DNA of 64,000 nucleotides from Moritella marina ATCC 15381. Its GTDB lineage: Bacteria; Pseudomonadota; Gammaproteobacteria; Enterobacterales; Moritellaceae. The notes below the pieces were generated by a model. That model was given only the letters and a program-made list of their open reading frames with translations, was not told the origin of the DNA and did no database searches. The stretch covers positions 3,459,370 to 3,523,369 of the forward strand of contig NZ_CP044399.1 of assembly GCF_008931805.1 (NCBI RefSeq), in the 5' to 3' direction. Made by a program: the position numbers and the translations under genes. Below, one piece after another: positions 42,207 through 51,565 of this stretch. How positions within the stretch are numbered: position 1 is the first letter of the stretch; each line of letters opens with the position of its first letter.

Positions 42207-42698
42207 TTAACGTTTTTTCGGCACCCAAGCCCAAATGAATTCAGCATTAATTGGTTGATTACCTTCACTGTCAGTGATCACGACAGGCACAGATATATCT
42301 CCCTTCTCGGTATTACGAATATGATTAATCTGTTCATCCGTCAAGGTAGCGACAGCGGTTAAATCACCTGCAGCGCGACGAACATAATCAATATTCATAT
42401 TTTTTAATAATGGAATTCGGTTGTCAGGTACGTGCATACCAATCAAGAAACCCGTTGCAGATTCGCCGAGTAGCGCCATTGCAGCTGCATGTACACCACC
42501 AATGTGATTTTGTACGCGCTTACGGTTTTTCAAGCTCAGTTTAGAACCCGAAAAATCTAATTTTTCAACACGTACTTTTGATGTACCAGCAAATTTAATG
42601 ACTTTGCCAAAGACCAAAGATAATGCAGGTGCATGGCAACCTTTCGGCAGTAGCGTTACTTTCTTAACGATTTTACTGAGTTTATTAGCGGCTTTCAT
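42207..42698 (-). CDS. DUF4442 hotdog-fold thioesterase-like protein
   Basis: A 163-residue protein resembling the DUF4442 group of the hotdog superfamily, relatives of acyl-CoA thioesterases such as PaaI. The region NHIGGVHAAAMALLGESATG (up to 20 residues, about 70-90) matches the active-site helix, with the acidic residue E before SATG. The ATG at 42698 has AAGGA upstream and is preferred over 42728. Neighbours do not point to a substrate. Confidence 0.78.
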   Translation of the reverse strand: MKAANKLSKIVKKVTLLPKGCHAPALSLVFGKVIKFAGTSKVRVEKLDFSGSKLSLKNRKRVQNHIGGVHAAAMALLGESATGFLIGMHVPDNRIPLLKNMNIDYVRRAAGDLTAVATLTDEQINHIRNTEKGDISVPVVITDSEGNQPINAEFIWAWVPKKR

Positions 42699-42924
42699 AT
42701 CAATCCTTGAGTTTATAATAGATTCCAAAACAATTACTTAGCTTGTATTAATATAGTCGTAAGCAACAAGTGATTAAGCACTATAACATTCAATAAATAA
42801 GTGCAATTGGTCTAAATGACATGAGAGAGAAATTAACGGTAATAAATAGGTAGATTTGTTGATTTTAAATAATAGGATTAATAAATGGATATAAATAGTA
42901 GAAAGGTATTATAAGAAAGGAAAT

Positions 42925-43000
42925 TGGAGCGGTACAAGAGGCTCGAACTCTTGACCTCAACCTTGGCAAGGTTGCGCTCTACCAACTGAGCTAGTACCGC
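42925..43000 (-). tRNA. tRNA-Gly(GCC), copy 1 of 9
   Basis: Minus-strand 76-nt cloverleaf GCGGTACTAGCTCAG...CCGCTCCA with encoded CCA and a TTGCCAA anticodon loop (anticodon GCC). It is the promoter-distal copy. The acceptor stem, the D-loop GTTGG and the T-loop GTTCGAGCC are intact. Confidence 0.97.
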
Positions 43001-43085
43001 TTAATTTTTATTCTCGTTTTGAAACAGGGTTTCTCAACTTTATCTGTTTATCATTGGTGTGATAAAAGACTTTTTATAGTAAATT

Positions 43086-43161
43086 TGGAGCGGTACAAGA
43101 GGCTCGAACTCTTGACCTCAACCTTGGCAAGGTTGCGCTCTACCAACTGAGCTAGTACCGC
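43086..43161 (-). tRNA. tRNA-Gly(GCC), copy 2 of 9
   Basis: Identical over its 76 nt to copy 1, including the encoded CCA and the GCC anticodon. The spacer to copy 1 is 85 bp. Confidence 0.97.
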
Positions 43162-43232
43162 TTCATTTTGATTTATAGTTTCTCAACTATTCGATTCAAT
43201 CGAATGCATAAACATTCAAATAAACCTGAATT

Positions 43233-43308
43233 TGGAGCGGTACAAGAGGCTCGAACTCTTGACCTCAACCTTGGCAAGGTTGCGCTCTACCAACTGAGCT
43301 AGTACCGC
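43233..43308 (-). tRNA. tRNA-Gly(GCC), copy 3 of 9
   Basis: Identical 76-nt copy. The 71-bp spacer to copy 2 shares its CATTCAAAT...CTGAATT end with the 85-bp spacer between copies 4 and 5. Confidence 0.97.
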
Positions 43309-43367
43309 ATCACTGTAGGTTATAGTTCTTCAACTTATCCTCATTATCATTGGTGTGATAAGAAGAT

Positions 43368-43443
43368 TGGAGCGGTACAAGAGGCTCGAACTCTTGACCT
43401 CAACCTTGGCAAGGTTGCGCTCTACCAACTGAGCTAGTACCGC
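43368..43443 (-). tRNA. tRNA-Gly(GCC), copy 4 of 9
   Basis: Identical 76-nt copy. Its 59-bp spacer to copy 3 is the amplified spacer type also found between copies 5/6, 6/7 and 7/8. Confidence 0.97.
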
Positions 43444-43528
43444 ATCACTGTGCTTCTTTGTCATAAAACAGAGTTTCACAACTTATTCGATTTACCCGAA
43501 CGAATTAACATTCAAATCAATCTGAATT

Positions 43529-43604
43529 TGGAGCGGTACAAGAGGCTCGAACTCTTGACCTCAACCTTGGCAAGGTTGCGCTCTACCAACTGAGCTAGTA
43601 CCGC
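43529..43604 (-). tRNA. tRNA-Gly(GCC), copy 5 of 9
   Basis: Identical 76-nt copy. The spacer to copy 4 is an unamplified 85-bp type. Confidence 0.97.
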
Positions 43605-43663
43605 ATCACTGTAGGTTATAGTTCTTCAACTTATCCTCATTATCATTGGTGTGATAAGAAGAT

Positions 43664-43739
43664 TGGAGCGGTACAAGAGGCTCGAACTCTTGACCTCAAC
43701 CTTGGCAAGGTTGCGCTCTACCAACTGAGCTAGTACCGC
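43664..43739 (-). tRNA. tRNA-Gly(GCC), copy 6 of 9
   Basis: Identical 76-nt copy. Its 59-bp spacer to copy 5 matches that between copies 3 and 4. Confidence 0.97.
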
Positions 43740-43798
43740 ATCACTGTAGGTTATAGTTCTTCAACTTATCCTCATTATCATTGGTATGATAAGAAGAT

Positions 43799-43874
43799 TG
43801 GAGCGGTACAAGAGGCTCGAACTCTTGACCTCAACCTTGGCAAGGTTGCGCTCTACCAACTGAGCTAGTACCGC
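43799..43874 (-). tRNA. tRNA-Gly(GCC), copy 7 of 9
   Basis: Identical 76-nt copy. The 59-bp spacer to copy 6 differs from the copy 3/4 spacer by one base (TTGGTATG for TTGGTGTG). Confidence 0.97.
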
Positions 43875-43933
43875 ATCACTGTAGGTTATAGTTCTTCAAC
43901 TTATCCTCATTATCATTGGTATGATAAGAAGAT

Positions 43934-44009
43934 TGGAGCGGTACAAGAGGCTCGAACTCTTGACCTCAACCTTGGCAAGGTTGCGCTCTACCAACTGAGC
44001 TAGTACCGC
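43934..44009 (-). tRNA. tRNA-Gly(GCC), copy 8 of 9
   Basis: Identical 76-nt copy. The 59-bp spacer to copy 7 is the same as the copy 6/7 spacer. Confidence 0.97.
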
Positions 44010-44030
44010 TTTGGTATTCTAAGATGAGAT

Positions 44031-44106
44031 TGGAGCGGTACAAGAGGCTCGAACTCTTGACCTCAACCTTGGCAAGGTTGCGCTCTACCAACTGAGCTAG
44101 TACCGC
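44031..44106 (-). tRNA. tRNA-Gly(GCC), copy 9 of 9 (promoter-proximal)
   Basis: Identical 76-nt copy, first in the transcript. The spacer to copy 8 is only 21 bp, and a strong promoter lies about 20 bp upstream. Confidence 0.97.
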
Positions 44107-44125
44107 ATATCATCTTAGGTGCCGA

Positions 44126-44153
44126 ATTATATAGAACCGACTGGTTTTTGCAA
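44126..44153 (-). promoter_or_regulatory. Promoter of the tRNA-Gly array
   Basis: On the minus strand TTGCAA (44153-44148) and TATAAT (44131-44126) are 16 bp apart, followed by a GC-rich TCGGCACC discriminator. This fits a strong stable-RNA promoter under stringent control. The start of transcription would be about 12 bases before the first tRNA. Confidence 0.75.
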
Positions 44154-44173
44154 GCATAGAGCTAGGCTTTATT

Positions 44174-44213
44174 ATAAAAAAGCCTTATATTGCTGAATGT
44201 TTGGACTATAAGG
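44174..44213 (-). terminator. orn terminator
   Basis: On the minus strand CCTTATA and TATAAGG pair across a 17-nt loop and are followed directly by CTTTTTT. It separates orn from the tRNA array promoter. Confidence 0.6.
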
Positions 44214-44245
44214 TTGTAAAATTATCCAACCAGCCGTTTGACTGC

Positions 44246-44812
44246 TTAAATTTTAAACATATGTTGGCGGTAATGCTGTAATTCACCAATTGATTCGCGA
44301 ATATCATCCAGTGCTAAATGCAAACCTTGCTTATGGAAACTAGATACAACCTCAGGGCACCAACGGCGACCTAATTCTTTAATCGTGCTCACATCGACAT
44401 TACGGTAATGGAAATAATCATTTAATTCCGGCATGTATTTCACTAAGAAACGGCGATCTTGACCAATACTGTTACCACATAAAGGTGATTTACCAGCCGG
44501 TACCCATTTGTCTAAGAATGCTAATGTTCGCGCAACAGCCTCCTCTTCAGTGACATCACTCGCTAATACACGTTTAACCAAGCCTGAATCAGTATGATGC
44601 GTTGTACACCACTCATCCATCTTATCCAGTTCGGTTTTATTTTGATGGATAGCTAATACAGGTCCTTCTGCAAGAATATTCAATTCACTATCAGTGACGA
44701 TAGTAGCAATTTCAATGATCAGACATTTTTCTGGATCAAGACCTGTCATTTCTAGGTCAATCCAAACTAAATTATTTTCATTAAACTGCGCAGCGTTGTC
44801 GGCAAGTTGCAT
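44246..44812 (-). CDS. orn: Oligoribonuclease Orn
   Basis: 3'-5' exonuclease that clears dinucleotides left by RNA decay and by c-di-GMP turnover. It is a DEDDh enzyme: [14 protein letters not shown] (about residues 17-30), [12 protein letters not shown] (about 111) and HLALDDI (about 165). Length is 188 residues (E. coli 181) with a slightly longer N-terminus. It is divergent from rsgA and adjacent to the tRNA-Gly genes, as in E. coli. Confidence 0.97.
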   Translation of the reverse strand: MQLADNAAQFNENNLVWIDLEMTGLDPEKCLIIEIATIVTDSELNILAEGPVLAIHQNKTELDKMDEWCTTHHTDSGLVKRVLASDVTEEEAVARTLAFLDKWVPAGKSPLCGNSIGQDRRFLVKYMPELNDYFHYRNVDVSTIKELGRRWCPEVVSSFHKQGLHLALDDIRESIGELQHYRQHMFKI

Positions 44813-44860
44813 AGAGGGGATCCTAATAGTTGTCGTGTAATCGTATGTTTAAGGTTATTA

Positions 44861-44883
44861 TACCCAATCGACCTCGAAATGCG
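44861..44883. repeat. Short motif shared with 56131-56153
   Basis: TACCCAATCGACCTCGAAATGC at this site, upstream of rsgA, resembles TACCCAATCGAGCTCAAGATGC upstream of the gene at 56192 (19 of 22 bases). It may be a dispersed intergenic element or a shared regulatory site. Confidence 0.4.
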
Positions 44884-44955
44884 ATGTTCAGCAGCTGTAC
44901 TGTAATAATACACACTGTTAAATACGCTTGTTACAAATCAGGAATTAAATTACCC

Positions 44956-45996
44956 GTGGCTAAAAAGAAACATTTAACCCAAGGTCAAATACGTCGTGTA
45001 CGTAGCAACCAGACTAAACGTCTAGAAAAGCAAGATACTAAAGAATGGGATGACGCACTTCTCGGTAAAAAACAAGAAGGTGTGATCATTAGCCGTTTTG
45101 GTCAACATGCTGATGTAGAAGATGAGAATGGTGTGATCCACCGTTGTAATCTACGTCGTTCTATTGCAAGTTTAGTGACTGGCGACCGTGTAGTTTGGCG
45201 CTTAGGTAATGAACAGCTACAAGGCATTTCAGGTATTATCGAAGCGGTGCATGAACGCAGGACTGTATTAACACGTCCTGATTTCTACGATGGTATTAAA
45301 CCTATTGCTGCCAATATCGATCAAATAGTGATCGTATCTTCAGTAGTACCTGAATTTTCGACTAATATTATTGACCGTTATATCGTCGCTGCCGAAGATG
45401 TAAAAATTCGCCCCGTGATCTTATTAAACAAAATTGATTTATTAAGCCAAGATGAATTGTTTACCATTAACCGTCAATTACAAACTTATCGTGATATCGG
45501 TTATGAAGTATGGCAAGTATCCTCTCTCGAAGGTAATGGCTTGTCTGAGTTACAACATCTATTAAAAGATAATACCACTATCTTTGTTGGTCAATCAGGC
45601 GTTGGTAAATCATCACTGGTGAATGCATTAATGCCTGAACTCGACGTCGAAGTAGGTGATGTATCAGAAAAGTCAGGTTTAGGGACGCACACAACAACGA
45701 CGGCACGTTTATATCACTTCCCATCAGGTGGTGACTTAATTGACTCACCAGGTGTACGTGAATTTTCACTATGGCACATGAAAGCCGAAGAGATCGCTAA
45801 CGGATTTATTGAATTCCGAGATTTCTTAGGTGAATGTCGTTTCCGCGATTGTAAACATAAAAACGATCCAGGTTGTGCACTGCAAGATGCGATAAAACAA
45901 GGCAAGATCAAAAAAATACGCTTTGATAACTACCTACGCATCTTGGAAACCATGCTAGATAATCGCCCAACTCGTCATGTACCAGTGCGTAAATAA
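44956..45996 (+). CDS. rsgA: Small-subunit biogenesis GTPase RsgA
   Basis: Circularly permuted GTPase that checks late 30S maturation and is activated by the ribosome. An N-terminal OB fold (about residues 40-105) is followed by NKIDLL (G4), [14 protein letters not shown] (G1), [12 protein letters not shown] (G2) and DSPGVREF (G3), and a C-terminal zinc knuckle [15 protein letters not shown] start at the GTG at 44956 ([11 protein letters not shown]) with CAGGAA 11 bases upstream; this gives 346 residues (E. coli 350). The ATG at 44830 would add 42 unlike residues. Confidence 0.95.
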   Translation: MAKKKHLTQGQIRRVRSNQTKRLEKQDTKEWDDALLGKKQEGVIISRFGQHADVEDENGVIHRCNLRRSIASLVTGDRVVWRLGNEQLQGISGIIEAVHERRTVLTRPDFYDGIKPIAANIDQIVIVSSVVPEFSTNIIDRYIVAAEDVKIRPVILLNKIDLLSQDELFTINRQLQTYRDIGYEVWQVSSLEGNGLSELQHLLKDNTTIFVGQSGVGKSSLVNALMPELDVEVGDVSEKSGLGTHTTTTARLYHFPSGGDLIDSPGVREFSLWHMKAEEIANGFIEFRDFLGECRFRDCKHKNDPGCALQDAIKQGKIKKIRFDNYLRILETMLDNRPTRHVPVRK

Positions 45997-46043
45997 TCAC
46001 TTCCGCGACCGTGATACAAAGAATATACGCGTATCATATCGCA

Positions 46044-46073
46044 GCTACCTTGCCGATATAAAGGCAAGGTAGC
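46044..46073. terminator. Hairpin between rsgA and psd
   Basis: A perfect 11-bp stem (GCTACCTTGCC / GGCAAGGTAGC, 8-nt loop) lies after rsgA. It has no T-run, so it may attenuate transcription or protect the 3' end. Confidence 0.5.
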
Positions 46074-46178
46074 AATAAACAGCTAATTCTGACAACAATA
46101 GCCAAAGTTGTTACACTAGCGTTAATTTTATTTCATTCTATTTAATTATAGTCATTCAACTATTTAAGAGGCTCTCAG

Positions 46179-47039
46179 GTGCTAGACAAGCTTAAAGTTA
46201 TTGCCCAATACTGCTTTCCTCAACACGGTTTATCTCGTCTTATTGGTTTATTTGCTGCCGGCGCGCATGGCAAAGTAACCACTAATGTGATCACGTGGTT
46301 TATCAAGCGTTACAATGTGAACATGGATGAAGCAAAGCATTCAGATCCTGGACACTTCCAAACATTCAACGACTTCTTTACACGTGAATTAAAAGAAGGC
46401 GTACGCCCAATTAATACTGACGACAACATGTTATGTCAACCAGTAGACGGCGCAGTCAGCCAAGCAGGTCCAATTACGCAAGGCCGTATTGTGCAAGCTA
46501 AAGGTCATGACTACAGTGTTTGTGAATTATTAGGTGGCGATCGTCAACTTGCTAACAAATTTGAAGAAGGTGATTTTGCCACAGTCTATTTATCGCCACG
46601 TGATTATCACCGTATTCACATGCCAATTACGGGTACGTTAAAAGAAATGATTTTTGCTCCGGGAGATCTGTTTTCAGTTAACCCGTTGACGGCACAAAAT
46701 GTACCGAATCTATTTGCCCGTAACGAACGTGCTATCGCTATCTTTGATACCGAAGTTGGCCCGTTTGCAATGGTATTAGTTGGCGCGACAATCGTGGCTT
46801 CAATTGAGACAATTTGGCACGGCACTGTCGCACCATCAAAAAATAAAGAGATCGTACGCTGGACGTATGAAAACCAAGCGCCAATCGTGATTGAAAAAGG
46901 TGCGGAAATGGGTCGCTTTAAACTGGGTTCAACTATCGTTGCCGTGTTTGCTAAAGACGCAATTGAATTTGTTGATGAATTACAACCAACAACGCCAACG
47001 ATAATGGGTGAAGCATTCGCTCGTATCAAAGCTAAATAA
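46179..47039 (+). CDS. psd: Phosphatidylserine decarboxylase proenzyme
   Basis: Inner-membrane enzyme making phosphatidylethanolamine. The proenzyme cleaves itself in the LGST motif (residues about 249-252), turning Ser251 into the pyruvoyl cofactor; [16 protein letters not shown] and the N-terminal [15 protein letters not shown] are typical. It begins at a GTG (46179) with AGAGG upstream. Length is 286 residues, shorter at the C-terminus than E. coli (322). It follows rsgA as in E. coli. Confidence 0.97.
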   Translation: MLDKLKVIAQYCFPQHGLSRLIGLFAAGAHGKVTTNVITWFIKRYNVNMDEAKHSDPGHFQTFNDFFTRELKEGVRPINTDDNMLCQPVDGAVSQAGPITQGRIVQAKGHDYSVCELLGGDRQLANKFEEGDFATVYLSPRDYHRIHMPITGTLKEMIFAPGDLFSVNPLTAQNVPNLFARNERAIAIFDTEVGPFAMVLVGATIVASIETIWHGTVAPSKNKEIVRWTYENQAPIVIEKGAEMGRFKLGSTIVAVFAKDAIEFVDELQPTTPTIMGEAFARIKAK

Positions 47040-47058
47040 ACGAGCCTGTTGACTCGAT

Positions 47059-47090
47059 TAACCCGTTATACAGTACGCTATAACGGGTTA
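47059..47090 (+). terminator. psd hairpin
   Basis: A perfect 12-bp stem (TAACCCGTTATA / TATAACGGGTTA, 8-nt loop) lies 20 bp after psd. There is no proper T-run, so the terminator role is probable rather than sure. Confidence 0.55.
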
Positions 47091-47240
47091 TATTCCTGCT
47101 CTACGTTAACATTCGACAAATAACACTCAATAATACTCAATAAATAATACCTCTATAACTAAAACACCAATATCGACAATAAAGCCATTACTCATAATGC
47201 CAATTGATCTGGCAGCCAATTGCAAGGATGTAAGCAATTA

Positions 47241-48098
47241 ATGGAACAACGTAAACAAGGCCTTTGGGCACTTCACTCGGCAACGCTATTACTTGGCGGC
47301 ACCACCTTATTTTCCAAACTAATCTCATTAAGCGCGCTTGATATCACCATCATTCGCTGCGTGATTGCGGCGACGGTGCTGTGTTTATTGCTAAAAGTAA
47401 CCAAACAGCGCCTACGATTAAATTCCTTCGCTGATTATGGTTGGGCGCTCTTACTCGCCACATTAGTAGGGGCACACTGGGTAACCTTCTTTCTCGGTAT
47501 GCAATTGTCGACCATTGCGATAGGTCTAATCGCTTTCTATACTTACCCTGTCATGACGGTGTTTTTAGAACCACTCTTTAATAAAGAAAAAATTCAATTT
47601 CAGGATATTATTTCAGCATGTGTGGTGTTAGCCGGCATCAGTTTGTTAGTACCTGAACTGTCGTTAGAGAATGAAGTAACACTCGGGATCATCAGCGGTA
47701 TTAGCTCTGCCTTTCTGTTTACTTTAAGGAATATTCTCTACAAACGTAAGCTCTCGCACTACAGTGGTCCCCACACAATGTTTTATCAAACATTATTAAC
47801 CGCATGTATGCTTTCCCCATTTTTGGGTGTAGAATTAGCGGATATAAATAATGACAATTGGACGTTATTAGTTGTGCTAGGAATTTGTTTTACCGCAATG
47901 CCACACACACTACTAGTGACAGCATTACGCCACCTAAAAGCCAAAACAGTCGGTCTTATCTCCTGTTTACAGCCACTTTATGGTAGCTTGCTCGCGATCC
48001 CTTTCTTAGGTGAAATACCCAATACAACAACTATCATAGGTGGTGTACTCGTGGTATCAGCCGCCCTTTTTGAAACATGGAATGCAGGAAAAAAATAG
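47241..48098 (+). CDS. EamA/DMT-family transporter
   Basis: A drug/metabolite-superfamily membrane protein with about ten TM segments in two EamA repeats (about residues 5-130 and 145-280). Signatures are FSKLISLSALDITIIRC and the repeat-2 end SCLQPLYGSLLAIPFLGE. The ATG at 47241 (MEQRKQGLWALHS) has AAGGA upstream; a TTG at 47220 is less likely. Substrate unknown; relatives export amino acids or other metabolites. It lies between psd and mscM, which are neighbours in E. coli. Confidence 0.87.
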   Translation: MEQRKQGLWALHSATLLLGGTTLFSKLISLSALDITIIRCVIAATVLCLLLKVTKQRLRLNSFADYGWALLLATLVGAHWVTFFLGMQLSTIAIGLIAFYTYPVMTVFLEPLFNKEKIQFQDIISACVVLAGISLLVPELSLENEVTLGIISGISSAFLFTLRNILYKRKLSHYSGPHTMFYQTLLTACMLSPFLGVELADINNDNWTLLVVLGICFTAMPHTLLVTALRHLKAKTVGLISCLQPLYGSLLAIPFLGEIPNTTTIIGGVLVVSAALFETWNAGKK

Positions 48099-48169
48099 TA
48101 CCGAATAACGTAATTTGACTACGCATAGCCTTAAATCAATCGCGTTAGCAATGGTACTTATGAAATATT

Positions 48170-51100
48170 ATGATGACTAAAAACTATGTAGTGTTACTTA
48201 TTCTATTTTCATTATTTATTACGCCTGTTCAGGCACAACTTAGTTATGGTGAAGCGCAGCTTAATGACACCATTTCTCAGCTGCAAGATCTCGAGCTTAC
48301 GCCGTCGATTAAATTACAGCTCAAGTACTATGAACAAGCCTTAAAAGATCTGAACGAAGATACCAAAGCTCGTCACACGGCAAATCGTTATCAAAAAATA
48401 ATTGATGACTTTCCTGCTACAGCACAAACGTTAAGAGCAGCCATATCAGACTACCAGCCAACGCTTTTTGACGATGCAAGTGACTGGCCATTAAATAAGA
48501 TAGAACAAGAAATTGGTCGACGAAATTCGACTCAAACAGAATTAAAACAGCAACAACAAGCGCGTAGTAGCGAACTCACCACGATAGGTATCCGGATCAG
48601 CTCATTTCAGACTGATATCGAACGCTTACGCACTAAATTGACCAGCACCCAAAAAGAACATGATAAGTTAATCGGTAACAGCGGCACGAATTTAAACGAT
48701 GAACAGGAATCATTGCGTATCGCCCTGCAAATCAAACAATCGTCACTTTCGACTCAGATCCAAATGTTAGAACTGGAACAACTCAGTGCTAGTAATCGCA
48801 GTGAATTAGCACAACTCAATCGACGCTTAGGTCTACTAAAACAAAAAGACATTAGCCATAACTTAGCGACATTAACTGAACTGCGTAACACGATATTACG
48901 TAAAGAAACCGAAGACGCGATCGCACGTAGTAAGCAAATCAATGACTCATCACTGATTAGCTCCCCGTTTTTACAACTACAGCTGGAAATAAACCAAGAA
49001 CTCTCGAACGAATTAGAAAGAGTTTCAGCTAAAAATGAAACCATTCAAATCAAGCAGCAAGAGGTATCACAACAAGTCGATGCGCTCACCAACACCTTGA
49101 TTAACTTTAACGAACAAGTTGAATGGTTAAAAATCAGCTCTGCATTTGGAGAAAACTTACGTGCGCAAGTCAGTAGCTTACCGGCAGAACCACCACTCGA
49201 TAAACTAGAAGAAGAGATCGTAGAAAGTCGCTTAGCACGTTTTCGCTATCAGAAAATGCTCACGCAATTAGACAGTTTACCGTTAACAACAAAGCCACTA
49301 ACAGCTGAAGAAGAAACCAGTTTGTTACGCTTTATTGAGTTACGTCGACTGTTACTGAGCAAACTGATTTCTAGCTTAGATAACCATATCTACGAACAAG
49401 CAAAATTAAAAGTCAGTTACAGCAAAATGAATAGCACCTTAGTGCAAATTAAGCAGCAAGCTGATGAGCATTTATTTTGGGTGCCAAGCATTCCCTTACT
49501 CGGCATGCAAAGTGTTACCGAACTCTTTTCAAGTATGCTTTGGCTTACGTCCATTGATAACAGTATTTCTATCCCCCAAGCTTTGCTTTCCTCACCATTA
49601 ACAACGCTGAGCTTAGCAACATTACTCATTTTAGGCTTATTCTATTTACGCACCCCACTGAATAAGTTTTTTACTAAGCATATTGCCGATACATCGCCAA
49701 AAGTCGGTAAGGTAACCCAGGACAAGTTCGCTTATACATTACGTAACCTTGCCTTTTCAGTCGCAGATGCGCTCATTTTACCTATCTCACTCTTTATTAT
49801 TACCGAGTTATTGATAAAGGCATGGCAGTACCCCTTTGCCGTTAATATGGGTCACGCCGTTCAAGATTCACTGTTTTTATTGGTCATCTATTTATTCATG
49901 CGCAACCTGACTCGCCATAAAGGTTTATTGCAGATCCATTTGAAAATAGATAAGGTCCGAATTGCTAAGATTTGGGGCTACTACCAAGTACTGTTCTTCA
50001 TCTCTTGGCCTTCTTATATCATCCAAGTACTTTGCTACCGATATCCTGAACAAGCGTATGATGGTTCGCTCGGTCGCCTTGCATTCGTCATTACTTGTGG
50101 CGCACTGGTGCAATTTTATTACCGTTTATACCGTGAAAAATTACCCCTGACCTACAAGCAAAAGAATAATGGGAAACCACATATTGTCCACCACACCATC
50201 TGGACTGTATTTATCATGGCGCCCATTGCCTCTGCAATAATGGCAATCATGGGTTACTTATATACTGCACAAGTATTACTTAAACAAATGGAGTCCTCGC
50301 TATTAATGGGGCTGTTATTTTTATTAACGTATTACTTAATTCGTCGAGGCATGCATTTACAAAAACGCCGTTTAGCGTTTGAACGTGCGAAAGCAAAGCG
50401 TATTGATATTATTGCCCAGCGTGTAAAAGAAGTTGAAAAAGGCGGACAAAATACCAGTCAAGAAAGTCATTTTGATATTGAAGAACCTGAGATCGATTTA
50501 GATCAAATCAGTGCCCAATCACTGGGGTTATTACGCACCTTGTTAACACTGTTATTTGTCGCGTTAAACGCCCTATTTTGGTCTGAGATCCAAAGCGCCT
50601 TTATCTTTTTAGACACGGTGACATTATGGGATGCGTCCAATACCTCAAATGGCATTGAGTATGTTGATCCCATCACTTTAAAAAGTTGTCTGTTAGCACT
50701 GATTATTTTTGTACTTACCTTGGTATTAATTCGTAATTTATCTGGTGCTCTGGAACTGTTAATTTTACAGCATTTGGATCTCTCTCCGGGCACAGGTTTT
50801 GCGATCACGACGTTGGCTAAGTACATGACTATCTCAATTGGCTTTGTGGTAGGCTTTAACTTTTTAGGGGTTGATTGGGCGAAAACACAATGGTTAGTCG
50901 CCGCCTTAACCGTCGGCTTGGGTTTTGGTCTGCAAGAGATTTTTGCCAACTTCGTCTCCGGTTTAATCATCTTATTTGAAAAACCGATCCGTATTGGTGA
51001 TACCGTGACGATCCGAAATTTAACCGGTAGTATCAGCAAAATTCAAACCCGTGCGACAACGATTGTCGATTGGGATAGAAAAGAAATTATTGTGCCGAAT

Positions 51101-51502
51101 AAAGCCTTTATCACCGAGCAATTTATTAACTGGTCACTCTCTGATTCCATTACCCGCGTGATCATTAATATTGGTGTAGAGTTCAACTCTGATATTGAAC
51201 TGGTCACTCAATTACTATTAGAAAGTGCCGAAGAGAATAGCTTAAGTCTAGATAATCCGAGCCCAGAAGTATTCTTTATTGAGTTTGGCCAGCACGCCCT
51301 AAACTTTGAAGTGCGTTGTTATGTATCCGAAATGGGGCATCGTTTAACCATGACTCATGAATTGAATTCGCGCATCACCCATGTCTTTAAAGAACACAAC
51401 ATTCGCATTGCGCTGCCACAGTTAGACTTGCGCGTCAAAGATGGTTTTAAAGTCAGCGACAGTAGCCATATCATGAGCATGAAAAAAGGCAGCTTAAGAT
51501 AG
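48170..51502 (+). CDS. mscM: Mechanosensitive channel MscM/MscK family (YjeP-like)
   Basis: Large MscS-superfamily channel that opens on osmotic downshift. It has a signal peptide (about residues 1-23), a long periplasmic coiled-coil domain (to about 465), a membrane domain of about eleven TM segments, and the C-terminal MscS channel with pore helix TVGLGFGLQEIFANFVSGL and then PIRIGDTVTI, followed by the cytoplasmic domain. Length is 1110 residues (E. coli MscM 1107). The rsgA-psd context supports MscM over MscK. Confidence 0.93.
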   Translation: MMTKNYVVLLILFSLFITPVQAQLSYGEAQLNDTISQLQDLELTPSIKLQLKYYEQALKDLNEDTKARHTANRYQKIIDDFPATAQTLRAAISDYQPTLFDDASDWPLNKIEQEIGRRNSTQTELKQQQQARSSELTTIGIRISSFQTDIERLRTKLTSTQKEHDKLIGNSGTNLNDEQESLRIALQIKQSSLSTQIQMLELEQLSASNRSELAQLNRRLGLLKQKDISHNLATLTELRNTILRKETEDAIARSKQINDSSLISSPFLQLQLEINQELSNELERVSAKNETIQIKQQEVSQQVDALTNTLINFNEQVEWLKISSAFGENLRAQVSSLPAEPPLDKLEEEIVESRLARFRYQKMLTQLDSLPLTTKPLTAEEETSLLRFIELRRLLLSKLISSLDNHIYEQAKLKVSYSKMNSTLVQIKQQADEHLFWVPSIPLLGMQSVTELFSSMLWLTSIDNSISIPQALLSSPLTTLSLATLLILGLFYLRTPLNKFFTKHIADTSPKVGKVTQDKFAYTLRNLAFSVADALILPISLFIITELLIKAWQYPFAVNMGHAVQDSLFLLVIYLFMRNLTRHKGLLQIHLKIDKVRIAKIWGYYQVLFFISWPSYIIQVLCYRYPEQAYDGSLGRLAFVITCGALVQFYYRLYREKLPLTYKQKNNGKPHIVHHTIWTVFIMAPIASAIMAIMGYLYTAQVLLKQMESSLLMGLLFLLTYYLIRRGMHLQKRRLAFERAKAKRIDIIAQRVKEVEKGGQNTSQESHFDIEEPEIDLDQISAQSLGLLRTLLTLLFVALNALFWSEIQSAFIFLDTVTLWDASNTSNGIEYVDPITLKSCLLALIIFVLTLVLIRNLSGALELLILQHLDLSPGTGFAITTLAKYMTISIGFVVGFNFLGVDWAKTQWLVAALTVGLGFGLQEIFANFVSGLIILFEKPIRIGDTVTIRNLTGSISKIQTRATTIVDWDRKEIIVPNKAFITEQFINWSLSDSITRVIINIGVEFNSDIELVTQLLLESAEENSLSLDNPSPEVFFIEFGQHALNFEVRCYVSEMGHRLTMTHELNSRITHVFKEHNIRIALPQLDLRVKDGFKVSDSSHIMSMKKGSLR

Positions 51503-51515
51503 TTTAAACGACAGC

Positions 51516-51554
51516 GAAAAGGGTGAGTAACGTATCGTTATCTCACCCTTTTTT
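51516..51554. terminator. Bidirectional terminator between mscM and epmA
   Basis: AAAAGGGTGAG and CTCACCCTTTT pair, with an internal AACG/CGTT extension, flanked by A- and T-runs. It lies between two convergent genes. Confidence 0.8.
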
Positions 51555-51565
51555 ATCCGGGTAAT

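Noticed and set aside
42925-44106. Regularly spaced repeats that could be a CRISPR array
   Set aside because: The 76-bp repeat is a full tRNA-Gly with CCA and anticodon, and the spacers are themselves repeated.
44830-44955. N-terminal extension of RsgA from the ATG at 44830
   Set aside because: The 42 residues are not RsgA-like and overlap the orn/rsgA promoter region; the GTG at 44956 has a ribosome site and gives the family length.
50503-51039. A 178-codon minus-strand ORF antisense to mscM
   Set aside because: It mirrors the conserved MscS domain on the other strand; Lys/Pro/Thr-rich and without homology or ribosome site.
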